A DNA stretch of 51,836 nt, taken from a virus. The DNA lies in the IMG/VR virus record IMGVR_UViG_3300036795_000052, positions 1 through 51,836 of that record; one strand, given 5' to 3'. Below the pieces are notes generated by a model. It searched no databases, had not been told where the DNA came from, and worked only from the letters and a program-made list of their open reading frames with translations. The translations under genes were made by a program, and so were the position numbers. Of this stretch, positions 1 to 7,590 are shown in pieces; within the stretch, counting starts at the first letter, position 1, and every line of letters starts with the position of its first letter.

Positions 1-120
1 GGTTCGGTTGACTTCGCTGATGTCCCAGCCATCGACCTTGACTGTGAAATCTTGAGCCTTTCGTTCCTTCGGGAATATCGACTCGTCCTCAAGAGCTTTG
101 AACAATTCGAGTAGGGTCAT
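1..120 (-). CDS. 5' end of small hypothetical gene (repeat copy)
   Basis: Partial copy of the gene complete at 51451-51777, carried in the terminal repeat. It starts at an ATG at 118-120, preceded on the minus strand by an AAGGAG ribosome-binding site about 11 bases upstream, and runs off the left edge. On a circular map this and the right-hand copy are one gene. Confidence 0.8.
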   Translation of the reverse strand, partial: MTLLELFKALEDESIFPKERKAQDFTVKVDGWDISEVNRT

Positions 121-178
121 TTTTTTTCGACTCCTTGGTTGCTAGTTTTTTGCTCTTGTTTAATTTTAACTGGGACCC
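1..178. repeat. Terminal direct repeat, left copy
   Basis: The first 178 bases match the last 179 bases of the window (51658-51836). The only difference seen is the length of the T run after the start codon of the gene encoded there: 8 T here, 9 T at the right. This is either a closing overlap of a circular or circularly permuted assembly, or a true short terminal redundancy. It contains the N-terminal part of the leftward gene that is complete at 51451-51777. Confidence 0.95.
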
Positions 179-187
179 GAGGATTTT

Positions 188-433
188 TCAAGGCCCAATT
201 TTGGGGTATGGATTGGTTGGAGTGTGCGTTAGCCACGCCTTGAAGCTGTCGATCTCTTCCTTTCCGAGGACGCCATAAGCGTCTCTTACTTTCTTGTCTA
301 GTTCTCGAGCGGCCTCTACGGACAGCATCGAAAAGTCGTCGTAGAGTACGCAACCTATCAGGTAACGCAAGGCTGCAAACTCTCTAGGAGTGAACTCTAC
401 GACGACTATCGGAGGTAGTGGTCTGCCTGGCAT
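188..433 (-). CDS. Hypothetical protein, 81 aa
   Basis: Function not recognised. An 81-residue soluble protein with a Pro-rich start (MPGRPLPP) and an acidic helical middle. Its ATG overlaps the stop of the upstream gene as TAATG, so the two are translationally coupled. It is the last gene before the terminal repeat junction. Confidence 0.6.
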   Translation of the reverse strand: MPGRPLPPIVVVEFTPREFAALRYLIGCVLYDDFSMLSVEAARELDKKVRDAYGVLGKEEIDSFKAWLTHTPTNPYPKIGP

Positions 434-909
434 TAACTCCAGCTTCCGGGTTTCGGTAGGTCAGACAGACCGTTGTAACCGTCTTCGACCGTTTCGTACT
501 TGGCCGTCTCGTTACCGTCTCCCTTCATTGGGAGCTCGATGTCGTCCTTATCGAGGTAACCGTCAACCTTGGCTGCCTCCTCGTCCCAGTCGATCTCGAC
601 ACCCACTCGCTGGGCACTCTTCCTACGCTCCTGAACCTCCTGCAGTTGGTTGTTCAGCGTAAAGGATATGAAGACTGTTGTCTTGTCCTTCGCAACGTGC
701 ACTGTCGCCTTCCCGTTGCGATTCTCGCCTTGGCGGTAAGCCATCAGTCGGAGCGTTTGCGGCTGGCAGTCGAAATCCTCGCCGGCGATCAGCCTGACAA
801 TTTCGCCTGGCACGAGCCATTCATCCCAGGGGTACTTCGCAGGCCTGCCTGCTCCGCGATTACTCAGGGCGCGGAACTCGGGATCGTTTGGGTCTACGAC
901 GCTTGCCAT
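433..909 (-). CDS. Putative DNA-binding protein with DDIELP motif, 158 aa
   Basis: The start at 909 is chosen because AAGGAGG lies just upstream; the frame is open further but without a good site. Residues 18-33 hold a GRPAKYPWDEW segment, typical of small phage DNA-binding proteins, followed by a QPQTLRLMAYRQ region that loosely resembles the PQMMYGYAK motif of the genes at 1921 and 2524. The C-terminus is acidic. Residues 119-130 (LDKDDIELPMKG) are nearly identical to residues 15-26 of the Sak4-like ATPase at 37034-37972, with different codons. A sigma70-like promoter at 944-973 drives it. DNA binding is inferred from weak similarity only. Confidence 0.65.
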   Translation of the reverse strand: MASVVDPNDPEFRALSNRGAGRPAKYPWDEWLVPGEIVRLIAGEDFDCQPQTLRLMAYRQGENRNGKATVHVAKDKTTVFISFTLNNQLQEVQERRKSAQRVGVEIDWDEEAAKVDGYLDKDDIELPMKGDGNETAKYETVEDGYNGLSDLPKPGSWS

Positions 910-943
910 TGTTGCCTCCTTTTTGTGTGTTGATGCTATATTT

Positions 944-973
944 ATTATATAGCGTCTCAAGTGGGTTCATCAA
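944..973 (-). promoter_or_regulatory. Leftward promoter TTGATG-N18-TATAAT
   Basis: On the minus strand the -35 TTGATG (968-973) is 18 bases from the -10 TATAAT (944-949), preceded by TA as at most other promoters of this genome. It lies 35 bases before the start of the gene at 433-909. Confidence 0.75.
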
Positions 974-1388
974 GGGAATCCAAAAGGTTTATATTTGGCC
1001 CTTTAATTTGTGTTACGGCTACAACATACTGACTCGATGGCGTTCTTTAAGAAGTGTTAACACGATTTGGTGCTCTCCAAATTTCCAACAATGTGGTTCC
1101 TTTAAGTACGATATGCTGTAGGTATTTATAATACGTCATGAAGAAACCGCAGTTAAACCAATGTGTCAGTCCATGACGTGAGGTTACGCTACATCAGTTT
1201 GAGGTACTATGAATATGAGGATAAAAGTATATTTTGTAAGAAAGGTAGTCGTTTCAAGTTTCGTTTCAAAGCGCAAAAATCCTTTGAGAGATAGGACGAC
1301 CCTAATCATCGTTGTTAGGCTAACTAATCACCAAAGTTACGGAAATGCCTAAAGCTAAGCACTTTAGGCACCCCGTTACTTTGTAACA
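974..1388. other. AT-rich non-coding region with 3' hairpins
   Basis: No convincing gene is seen in these roughly 415 bases, which are richer in A+T than the flanks. The right end has two stem-loops: a perfect 9-bp hairpin (arms 1346-1354 and 1362-1370, loop CTAAGCA) and a GTTAC/GTAAC mini-hairpin at 1375-1387. They lie just downstream of the leftward gene ending at 1389, so they probably terminate it. An origin function is possible but nothing specific shows it. Confidence 0.5.
1346..1370 (-). terminator. Stem-loop, probable terminator
   Basis: Perfect 9-bp stem with a 7-base loop directly after the leftward gene ending at 1389. It has no long U run, so it is a weak intrinsic terminator at best. 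Confidence 0.45.
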
Positions 1389-1667
1389 TTACCTCGTAGA
1401 ATGTCCGTGCGACTGATTGAGTTGTTCGCACGTTCCGCCCAGCTCTGTCGTGAACTCCGCCTTGTCGTCTGCCAGCGGTGTCCTGTTGTAGACAGATTCT
1501 ATAGAATAAGACGCTTTGATGGTATTGTTCGTTTGGGAGAGGGCGATCCTCTGACGTCGTGAAACAACGCGCCCTGTGGTTCTTGGGCGTTTTGGGGCCG
1601 TGCTAGGCCTGGACGCGATTTCGCGTTCAAGCCCAGCAACGTACTCTTCCCAGTCTGCCGGAAGCAT
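1389..1667 (-). CDS. Hypothetical protein, 92 aa
   Basis: The start is placed at 1667, where ATG overlaps the TAA of the upstream 46-codon gene (TAATG), giving a protein beginning MLPADWEEYVAGLEREIAS. The frame continues upstream, but that part looks non-coding. The protein is basic and Ser/Thr-rich after an amphipathic N-terminal helix. Function unknown. A CCCTGTGG octamer lies inside it at 1572. Confidence 0.55.
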   Translation of the reverse strand: MLPADWEEYVAGLEREIASRPSTAPKRPRTTGRVVSRRQRIALSQTNNTIKASYSIESVYNRTPLADDKAEFTTELGGTCEQLNQSHGHSTR

Positions 1668-1807
1668 TACCGCAGCTCCTCCGGAATATGGAAGACATCC
1701 TGTCCCGCCAAGTTGGTTCCGACGCGGACGATTACGTCGGCATTGAGTAGTGCCTGGAAGAGACCTTCGATACACGCTCCGCACGTGCAGTAGTTCGAGT
1801 GCTCCAT
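1667..1807 (-). CDS. Small hypothetical protein, 46 aa
   Basis: A short gene beginning MEHSNYCTCGACIEGLF, with three Cys close together (CTCGAC) that could bind a metal. It is coupled by TAATG to the next gene. The upstream AAGGCGG could serve as ribosome-binding site. Support: the coupling, a protein-like composition and neat fit between flanking features. Confidence 0.55.
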   Translation of the reverse strand: MEHSNYCTCGACIEGLFQALLNADVIVRVGTNLAGQDVFHIPEELR

Positions 1808-1887
1808 TACTGTGCCGCCTTACACGAGATGCCAGCAGCCACGAGGAAGCGGGCTGCTCCAGTACCTACTATAGGTACTAGGCAAGA

Positions 1888-1907
1888 AAGGATCCTTTCG
1901 GATCCTT
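1888..1907 (-). terminator. Terminator hairpin after the 1921 gene
   Basis: An 8-bp stem AAGGATCC/GGATCCTT with loop TTTC lies 14 bases past the stop of the leftward gene at 1921. A smaller AGTACC/GGTACT stem sits at 1861-1879. The same arrangement follows its paralogue at 2524. Confidence 0.7.
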
Positions 1908-1920
1908 CCTCACCTGGCAC

Positions 1921-2253
1921 CTACATGTACTGCTCGGCCAGAGCCTCGATGTTGACGGTGCGGCCTGAGGCGACCTTGCCGGACACGTACGCGTCCAGCC
2001 ACGTCTTGAAGCTGTCGCCGTCGAAGTAGACCTTCTTGTCTCCTTCGACAGTCACAGTCGCGATGGGGCCGTTCGACTTCTTGGCGTACGAGTACATCAT
2101 CTGGGGGGTGACCTTCTTGTCGACACCCTTGACCTCGAGGACGCGATTGGCGAGCATCGCGGCGTAGTAGGGCGTGAGGGGCGAGCGCGGCGTGGTGTCG
2201 TTGGTGTCGTTGGTGTCGTTGGTGTTGGTGTTGGTGGTGTCGGTGCTGGCCAT
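1921..2253 (-). CDS. Small DNA-binding-like protein, paralogue A, 110 aa
   Basis: The N-terminus is a Thr/Asn/Asp repeat coded by a 9-base minisatellite (about 2200-2240). The core has PQMMYSYAKK, a basic turn, then TVTVEGDKKVYFD and a final helix FKTWLDAYV. The core is clearly paralogous to the 85-aa protein at 2524-2781 and more distantly to the C-terminal part of the protein at 48256-48720. The helix-turn-helix-like pattern suggests DNA or nucleoid binding, which is inference. The gene is monocistronic, with its own terminator and an upstream TATAAT at 2365-2370. Confidence 0.7.
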   Translation of the reverse strand: MASTDTTNTNTNDTNDTNDTTPRSPLTPYYAAMLANRVLEVKGVDKKVTPQMMYSYAKKSNGPIATVTVEGDKKVYFDGDSFKTWLDAYVSGKVASGRTVNIEALAEQYM

Positions 2254-2364
2254 TTTGGGCTCCTTGTTTTGGCGAGACTTGTAGATTGATAGATTGAGAG
2301 ATGAGTTTAGATTGTTTAGTTTTTGTTTAGTTTTTTGTTTAGTTTTTTATTTTGTTGTTATTTT

Positions 2365-2370
2365 ATTATA
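2365..2370 (-). promoter_or_regulatory. -10 element TATAAT upstream of 1921-2253
   Basis: Minus-strand TATAAT in an AT-rich leader. No good -35 is present at 17-18 bases, but a TTGGGCAA box (2415-2422, plus strand) like those near other early promoters lies upstream, so the promoter may need an activator. About 270 bases (2254-2523) separate the two genes; besides this element they hold poly-T tracts and the next terminator. Confidence 0.5.
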
Positions 2371-2487
2371 CTAGGGAACGAGGGGCAAATACTAGTGCTT
2401 TTGCTAGGAATGATTTGGGCAATTTTTTGTGCACCCATTCGGGCAGACTCCTTTCCTAGAACGTTTTCGTTCCTATAGGAACGGAAC

Positions 2488-2514
2488 GAGGAGGATTCTT
2501 TTCGAATCCTCCTC
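2488..2514 (-). terminator. Strong terminator hairpin after the 2524 gene
   Basis: Perfect 11-bp stem GAGGAGGATTC/GAATCCTCCTC with a 5-base loop, 10 bases past the stop of the leftward gene at 2524. A second small stem CGTTCC-tata-GGAACG follows at about 2468-2483. Confidence 0.8.
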
Positions 2515-2523
2515 ACTCTCTTC

Positions 2524-2781
2524 CTACATGAACTGCTTCGCTAGTTCATCGTAGTCTTGGCGCGCGTTGCCTGCTCCACCTTTCAAGTACTGGTCGAGCC
2601 ATGACTTGAATGCTTCGACGTCGAAGTAAACTTTCTTGTCTCCTTCGACCTTGACTGTATTGATGCGCCCTGATTTGGCGTATCCATACATCATCTGGGG
2701 CGTAATGGTACGATTGATTCCTTTCGCCTCGAGCACGCGATTTGTAACTTGCGCTGCTGCGTAAGGAGTAATTGTAGCCAT
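2524..2781 (-). CDS. Small DNA-binding-like protein, paralogue B, 85 aa
   Basis: Same core as the protein at 1921: ITPYAAAQVTNRVLEAKG, PQMMYGYAK, VKVEGDKKVYFD and FKSWLDQYL, without the Thr/Asn/Asp tail. The length suits a single compact DNA-binding domain. A 46-bp near-perfect palindrome lies 43 bases before the start codon, an arrangement expected of a self-controlled regulator. Its role is inferred from this layout, not from a recognised family. Confidence 0.7.
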   Translation of the reverse strand: MATITPYAAAQVTNRVLEAKGINRTITPQMMYGYAKSGRINTVKVEGDKKVYFDVEAFKSWLDQYLKGGAGNARQDYDELAKQFM

Positions 2782-2823
2782 GATGATCCCTCTCTTTGGT
2801 TTCCTAGCTCTTTACTAGGAGAC

Positions 2824-2869
2824 AATGAATATTGACTATAGTCTATATAGACTATTGTCTATATTCATT
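2824..2869. promoter_or_regulatory. 46-bp palindrome, candidate operator
   Basis: Left half 2824-2846 and right half 2847-2869 pair at 21 of 23 positions; the two mismatches are both T-T. The core contains TAGTCTATATAGACTA, and GTCTAT/ATAGAC hexamers recur. It overlaps the likely promoter of the gene at 2524-2781. A dimeric or tetrameric regulator site is the simplest reading; a replication-initiator site is an alternative. Confidence 0.75.
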
Positions 2870-2885
2870 ATCTTCTCTCAAAGAA

Positions 2886-3107
2886 CTAACTATTGCACGA
2901 GCACGATCCATTTGTACTCTTAGCTTCGAAGCATATCTCGCATATATTCTTCTTTGAGATATCGAAGCCACCTGAGAACTTCTGATCTGCTTGCTGATCT
3001 GCTAGATCAGAATTGAAAGCTTTCTTTCCTTCATAGATATGAACGAGATGTTGAGTCTTGTTGAATCTATGAGTAGTCTCATATTGACTCCTCTGAGAAT
3101 TGAGCAT
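2886..3107 (-). CDS. Small Cys-rich hypothetical protein, 73 aa
   Basis: Starts after a good AAGGAG site and is more AT-rich than most of the genome. The C-terminal CEICFEAKSTNGSCSC holds four Cys that could form a small zinc site. It is driven leftward from the promoter at 3208-3236 and diverges from the structural operon. Function unknown. Confidence 0.65.
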   Translation of the reverse strand: MLNSQRSQYETTHRFNKTQHLVHIYEGKKAFNSDLADQQADQKFSGGFDISKKNICEICFEAKSTNGSCSCNS

Positions 3108-3207
3108 TTTTTGTCTCCTTGATTTTTTAGAGAGTTTTAGAGAGAGGAGAGAAGAGTTTATTTAGTTAAGAAGAAACGATTTGAGATTTTTGTTTGTATC
3201 TAACTAT

Positions 3208-3236
3208 ATTATATAGTACAGAGTCAAAAATCTCAA
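3208..3236 (-). promoter_or_regulatory. Leftward promoter TTGAGA-N17-TATAAT
   Basis: Minus-strand -35 TTGAGA (3231-3236) and -10 TATAAT (3208-3213), 17 bases apart, about 100 bases ahead of the gene at 2886-3107. Confidence 0.75.
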
Positions 3237-3253
3237 GACCCTCGGGCTTAGAA

Positions 3254-3331
3254 GTTGCCCATGTAAATTAATTCCTACCATTTCACTAGGGATTTAGTGG
3301 TTGCCCAAGGAAAATTAATCCCTAGTGAAAT
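3254..3331. promoter_or_regulatory. Inverted and direct repeats between divergent promoters
   Basis: A perfect 15-bp inverted repeat (ATTTCACTAGGGATT at 3280-3294 and its complement at 3317-3331) overlaps two imperfect direct repeats of about 22 bases, each starting GTTGCCCA (3254 and 3300) and ending in an AATTAAT tract. It lies between the divergent early and late promoters, so it probably controls one or both. Confidence 0.65.
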
Positions 3332-3357
3332 AGGAGGTAACACATAGGTAAGAGACG

Positions 3358-3387
3358 TTGTGGAAAGCGCTTGACCTCATATATAAT
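3358..3387 (+). promoter_or_regulatory. Late operon promoter TTGTGG-N18-TATAAT
   Basis: -35 TTGTGG (3358-3363), -10 TATAAT (3382-3387). The upstream block AAGAGACGTTGTG (3350-3362) recurs exactly before the capsid operon at 10348-10360 with the same spacing to TATAAT. The expected transcription start (about 3394) falls on the first ATG of the next gene, predicting a leaderless mRNA. Confidence 0.85.
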
Positions 3388-3394
3388 AGATTAC

Positions 3395-3688
3395 ATGGCG
3401 CGCGAAGAAGACCCTATGGCAGGCATTGAGAAGGACCTCTTCGGTGAAGAGACCAGCTCTCAGCGGACCAAGAGAATGTTCGACACTAATGGACCGTTTG
3501 CAGCTGCGCAAATCATAGATTTGGCAGCGAACAGCGCGAGTGACTCGATCAGGTTGAGAGCATCGCAGTATGTGGTAGATCGCGTGCTTGGACCGACGGG
3601 GAAAGAGAGTCAGGAAGACGTGCTCAACGAGTTCCTCGAAGGTATTTCCAAACTCGCAGGCCAAAGTGCCGAAGGCGAGCCCAAGTAG
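3395..3688 (+). CDS. Probable terminase small subunit
   Basis: First gene of the rightward operon, 97 aa from the ATG at 3395; a second ATG at 3416 has a GAAGAAG site. The segment AAQIIDLAANSASDSIRLRASQYVVDRVLG matches the helical pattern of small terminase or terminase-associated proteins of actinobacterial phages. Position directly before the large terminase supports a role in recognising packaging sites. The assignment rests on context and pattern rather than a clear motif. The start at 3395 would be leaderless given the promoter position. Confidence 0.5.
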   Translation: MAREEDPMAGIEKDLFGEETSSQRTKRMFDTNGPFAAAQIIDLAANSASDSIRLRASQYVVDRVLGPTGKESQEDVLNEFLEGISKLAGQSAEGEPK

Positions 3689-3742
3689 CCTGCACTCACT
3701 TCACCCTGTGGAACCGCGTAGCGGAAATAGAGAGGGGGGCCG

Positions 3743-5254
3743 ATGGTCGACAAGTTGAGTCAGGCATTCTGGGATTCGGTAGGATATAAGCCGCACCCTA
3801 GGCAAATGGAGTACCATACAAGCTCAGCACGATTCCGGGTTCCCTGTTGCGGGAGACGGTTCGGGAAAAGCACTATGGCCGCTCGGGACGTGACGCCCAG
3901 GTATCTTCTGCAGCCGAACAAGATGGTGTGGATTGTAGGGCCCACGTACGACCTTGCGGAGAAGGAATTCCGGGTTATCTGGAACGACTTGATTGTGACG
4001 AAGCAGCTTGGAAAGGACAAGCGTGTCCGCAAAGCGTACGCAAAACGGGCCGGGGATATGTTCATACAGTTCCCGTGGGGAACAAGAGTGGAATGCCGCT
4101 CTGCTGAGCATCCTGAGTATCTTGTTGGTGAGGCTTTGGATCACGTCATCATGTCCGAGGCTGCTAAGCACAAGCGTGAGACCTGGGAGCGTTACGTACG
4201 ACCAGCTCTTGCTGACCGCCGCGGCGGCGCAGACTTCCCGACTACTCCGGAGGGCTTCAACTGGTTGCATGACCTCTGGCAGCTTGGCCGTCGTGACAAG
4301 TTCAAGGGTATATACCAGAGCTGGAGATTCCCTAGCTGGGAGAACAGCTCTGTATACCCAGGCGGCCGCCTCGACGATGAGATTTCGCTACTAGAGGATA
4401 CTTCCGAGCCGGAATGGTTCCAGCAGGAGATCGGAGCTGACTTCGCCAGCTTCGTCGGCAAGATTTTTCCGGCGTGGGATGAGACGCGGCATGTGCTAAC
4501 AGGCGACTACAAGTTCATTCCAGCATGGCCGAACTACATCGCCTTTGACTGGGGCTTCACGAACCCACTTGCGGCTGTCGAGTTTCAAATTTCGCCACAA
4601 GATGAAGTCTATGTCTGGCGTGTGCACTACAAGAAGTACAAGACCATTCCGGACCATGTCGAGATACTGCTGTCCAGAGACCAACCAGCGAACTACCATA
4701 TCGACCTCACTTTCGGAGACCCCGCCGACCCTGCGGCCGCTGTGCAAGTTGCTCAGGAATTTGGGAAGCGTGGCTACCACGTCCAGTGCTGGGCGCCGCC
4801 GGAACTTAAGGCGGAATTCACGTGGCGAGATGGCATTGACCTTATGTCATCGTTTATGCGGCCGCGACAGGTTGGAGAAGATAGGTGGGGCGCTCCGATT
4901 GAGGAGCCGCGTTACTGGGTTGCCTGGGAGTGCAAGGAGCATATCAAGGAACTCAACAACTACCGTTCCAAGGAGCCGGTAAAGGGCCAGAACGTTCCTG
5001 AGCTTGGCAACAGAGTCGAGGACCATACGATCGACGCAATGCGATATGCACTCCTCTGTCTTTTCAAACTCGGCGCCGCAAATTCGCATTTGCACCAATC
5101 CATGGCTTCCGCTGCCCCTGTGGAGCTTTCTCCGAGGGCCGCGTCACTTCGACAAGCCGCTCGAGAACAACATGCCTTCGCTGACATGATGGGGCCAACT
5201 GGTGCCGCTGGCTTCTTCAGCCTTAGTTCGGCTGACAACGAGGTGGTCTTTTGA
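3743..5254 (+). CDS. Terminase large subunit
   Basis: Packaging motor ATPase and nuclease, 503 aa, about the usual length. Walker A GRRFGKST (residues 37-44), Walker B-like HVIMSEA (134-140, with SE where DE is usual), and RNase H-fold nuclease carboxylates at FDWGF (D269), TFGDPAD (D326) and EDHTIDAMRY (D431). It pumps DNA into proheads through the portal encoded downstream and cuts concatemers. A CCCTGTGG octamer precedes it at 3704 and another lies inside at 5116. Confidence 0.95.
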   Translation: MVDKLSQAFWDSVGYKPHPRQMEYHTSSARFRVPCCGRRFGKSTMAARDVTPRYLLQPNKMVWIVGPTYDLAEKEFRVIWNDLIVTKQLGKDKRVRKAYAKRAGDMFIQFPWGTRVECRSAEHPEYLVGEALDHVIMSEAAKHKRETWERYVRPALADRRGGADFPTTPEGFNWLHDLWQLGRRDKFKGIYQSWRFPSWENSSVYPGGRLDDEISLLEDTSEPEWFQQEIGADFASFVGKIFPAWDETRHVLTGDYKFIPAWPNYIAFDWGFTNPLAAVEFQISPQDEVYVWRVHYKKYKTIPDHVEILLSRDQPANYHIDLTFGDPADPAAAVQVAQEFGKRGYHVQCWAPPELKAEFTWRDGIDLMSSFMRPRQVGEDRWGAPIEEPRYWVAWECKEHIKELNNYRSKEPVKGQNVPELGNRVEDHTIDAMRYALLCLFKLGAANSHLHQSMASAAPVELSPRAASLRQAAREQHAFADMMGPTGAAGFFSLSSADNEVVF

Positions 5255-5409
5255 GCGTCCGGAGCAATAGCAATAATGACTGGCACTGGGCTTGGAGTTG
5301 GAACCCTAACCATATTTATATGCGTGGTTGGGGTCTTGTCCTTATACTCATTGCTGGTGCAATACTGGTAGGTTTTATGTTGTGGGGAGGACGTCATAAA
5401 GGACTTTAG
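5251..5409 (+). CDS. Small Trp-rich single-pass membrane protein, 52 aa
   Basis: A TTG start overlaps the terminase stop and is preceded by GAGGTGG at suitable spacing. The product has a Trp-rich N-terminus (DWHWAWSW), then one hydrophobic helix (GLVLILIAGAILVGFMLW) and a short basic tail (GRHKGL). It fills most of the gap between terminase and portal. Function unknown; holin-like or anti-host membrane roles are possible. Supported by ribosome-binding site, overlap and a classic membrane profile. Confidence 0.6.
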   Translation: MSVRSNSNNDWHWAWSWNPNHIYMRGWGLVLILIAGAILVGFMLWGGRHKGL

Positions 5410-5437
5410 AGACCTGCCTCGTGCCGACCTACAAGGG

Positions 5438-7333
5438 TTGATTGACGGAGGCTACGAGCCGGTCATTGCTCATGAGGGCCCCGATGCTTTCATTGTCATG
5501 GCACCTCCGGGCGGCGTGCATGAGCAAATGCTCGACGGAACGGCAAGCACCCAGTACGCGCAAGATGAACTTCCTGGTATGCAGCTGTCTTCTTCCATTA
5601 TGAGGCGCAAGACTGGTGTGCAGCGTAGAGGGAGACCGCAGCCTGGTGGAGCTCTACAGCCAGAGTTTCCAGGCGCGCAGACGAGTCCTGGAACTATCGA
5701 CCCCTATGGCGAGGGTCAAGACGGACTACAGTTTCCCCAGAAGCCGGATCAGAAACTAGGCTTCGGAGCGAACTCAGGAGAAGTACGTGCGCATCCACGA
5801 GTTGACCTTGCTCAGGGTCGTGGTGTTGGTCTTGGTGCTCCTGTTGGCGGCATTGGCAACGAGTTGGGCTCTGCTGTACCATCCCCATTCACCTCGTGGG
5901 TGCGTCGGGAATACAACCGTGACCTTTACGGGATCAAGGGCCTGCGGATATATGATCGGATGCGCAAGTCCGACGGTACAGTCCGGGGGACGATGCGTCT
6001 TGCCAAGACGCCTGTTCTAGCTGGCCAGTGGTCCATGAAGCCAGCCTCTCAGTCGAAACAGGATCAGAAGATAGCCAGCTTCGTCTGGAAGAATCTGACG
6101 CGCTGGACGACTACAAGCTGGCCGCAGACTCTGACTGAAGCGCTCCTGATGCTCGACTTCGGTTACTACATGTTCGAGAAGGTCTTCGCTCCAGGGGAAC
6201 AGATTACTAATGATCCTGAGGCTCGAGATAAGATCGTCTGGCAAAAGTTGGCCCCTCGACATCCCATGGACGTCAAGGAGTGGTTCTTCGACTACGAAGG
6301 TGGACCTCTATCGGTTGACCTATGGGCGCCACCAGTGTACGTTCCTGGTCTACAGGGAGGCGTCTTCCAGGGTTTCGAACAGTGGGTCAATATCCCGATC
6401 AACAAGCTTCTGGTCTTTTCCTTTGACAAGGAAGCTGGCAATATCGAGGGTATCTCCCTACTGCGTAGTGCGTATAAGCACTGGTACTACAAGGACAACC
6501 TTTACAAGATAGATGCGATCCAGAAGGAGCGTCATGGCATCGGTGTTCCGGTCATTCAACTGCCAGTCGGTTATAGTCCGCAGGATCTTTCTCTCGCTGA
6601 TAGTCTGGGGCGTAATCTGCGTACTAATGATCGCGCCCATGTGGTTCTTCCACCCAACTGGACCCTAACGTTTGCAGAGCTGAAGGGTCAGCCGGTCGAC
6701 TGCATCGCCTCGATCAATCACCACGATACGCAGATCGAGAAGCAGATCCTCGGCCAGTTCATTAACTCGTACACGAAGACTGACGAGCAAGATCAAACCT
6801 TGTTCCTGAAGGCGACAAGGTTCACAGCCGACATCGTGACGGACGCGATTAACTCGTACGCCATACCTCAGCTCGTCGACATGAACTGGGCGGGTATGGA
6901 ACCTCCTCAGCTCGTCGTGAAGCGAATTGGTGAACAGGAAGACTGGCGTACAGCCAGCTTCACTATCAGGAACTATGTAGGGGCCGGCGTCATTGTTCCT
7001 GACCAGCCTCTCGAGGACGCGATCCGAGACGAACTCGGACTGCCACCTTCGGACCCAGCAACCTCTCGTCTCGTCCGTTCGACGGAGAACCGGAACGTTG
7101 CACAGCCTGCTCCTGGCGAGCTTCCAGGCAGCCCAGAAGACATTGCGGCAGCGCTCAAGAGTGGCCAGATAACTCCGGAACAGCTTCAGCAAATGCAAAA
7201 TGCGCCTCAGTCTCCGGCAGGGCAACAGCAAGGAGCACAGCCAGGCGCTCCACGACAGGCAGCGCCTGGTACGACTGCACCATCCACAGGCAAGGGCGAT
7301 AGCTCAGGCAATGCGGGAAGAAGGGGTCAGTAA
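5438..7333 (+). CDS. Portal protein, DUF935 (Mu gp29-like)
   Basis: The dodecameric ring at the DNA entry vertex. The core is of the Mu-type DUF935 family: GLRIYDRMRKSDGTVRGTM, then the long helical stem region and LGQFINSYTKTDEQDQ. The C-terminus is a Pro/Gln-rich tail of low complexity. The start is uncertain: TTG at 5438 has a poor site, while the open frame upstream reads DFRDLPRADLQGLIDGG and a strong GGGGAGG precedes an ATA codon at 5396, so translation may begin there. It ends coupled (TAATG) to the next gene. Confidence 0.9.
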   Translation: MIDGGYEPVIAHEGPDAFIVMAPPGGVHEQMLDGTASTQYAQDELPGMQLSSSIMRRKTGVQRRGRPQPGGALQPEFPGAQTSPGTIDPYGEGQDGLQFPQKPDQKLGFGANSGEVRAHPRVDLAQGRGVGLGAPVGGIGNELGSAVPSPFTSWVRREYNRDLYGIKGLRIYDRMRKSDGTVRGTMRLAKTPVLAGQWSMKPASQSKQDQKIASFVWKNLTRWTTTSWPQTLTEALLMLDFGYYMFEKVFAPGEQITNDPEARDKIVWQKLAPRHPMDVKEWFFDYEGGPLSVDLWAPPVYVPGLQGGVFQGFEQWVNIPINKLLVFSFDKEAGNIEGISLLRSAYKHWYYKDNLYKIDAIQKERHGIGVPVIQLPVGYSPQDLSLADSLGRNLRTNDRAHVVLPPNWTLTFAELKGQPVDCIASINHHDTQIEKQILGQFINSYTKTDEQDQTLFLKATRFTADIVTDAINSYAIPQLVDMNWAGMEPPQLVVKRIGEQEDWRTASFTIRNYVGAGVIVPDQPLEDAIRDELGLPPSDPATSRLVRSTENRNVAQPAPGELPGSPEDIAAALKSGQITPEQLQQMQNAPQSPAGQQQGAQPGAPRQAAPGTTAPSTGKGDSSGNAGRRGQ

Positions 7334-7590
7334 TGGCAGTTACTACGGAGAACGGTTCGCGACGTTTGCAGTGGGCGCACTGCTGCAGCACGGCGGATCA
7401 CCATCCTCGGCACACGCACGTAGACGAGACGGGACAGATCGTATCGAAGCACATGGACTGTTGTGCAACGGACGGATGCCCTGACGGTTCGTGTAACAAG
7501 ACCTTGCAGGAAGCAGGAGACAAGCGCGGAGATGACCTCGTAGCGCATCTCGAGGCTCGCGCTAAGGCTCAGGAGGTTAACAATGCCTAG
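7333..7590 (+). CDS. Cys/His-rich hypothetical protein, 85 aa
   Basis: Coupled to the portal by TAATG. It contains WAHCC, a HPRHTH cluster, then CCATDGC and SC, enough ligands for one or two zinc ions. The position in the head region suggests a minor virion or assembly protein, but no family was recognised. Confidence 0.65.
   Translation: MAVTTENGSRRLQWAHCCSTADHHPRHTHVDETGQIVSKHMDCCATDGCPDGSCNKTLQEAGDKRGDDLVAHLEARAKAQEVNNA

Noticed and set aside
2190-2240. 9-base tandem repeat as a possible iteron
   Set aside because: It is in frame in the 1921 gene and codes for Thr/Asn/Asp; a coding minisatellite explains it.
3371-3394. TTG at 3371 as start of the small terminase
   Set aside because: It lies upstream of the -10 box and would not be transcribed from the promoter seen.
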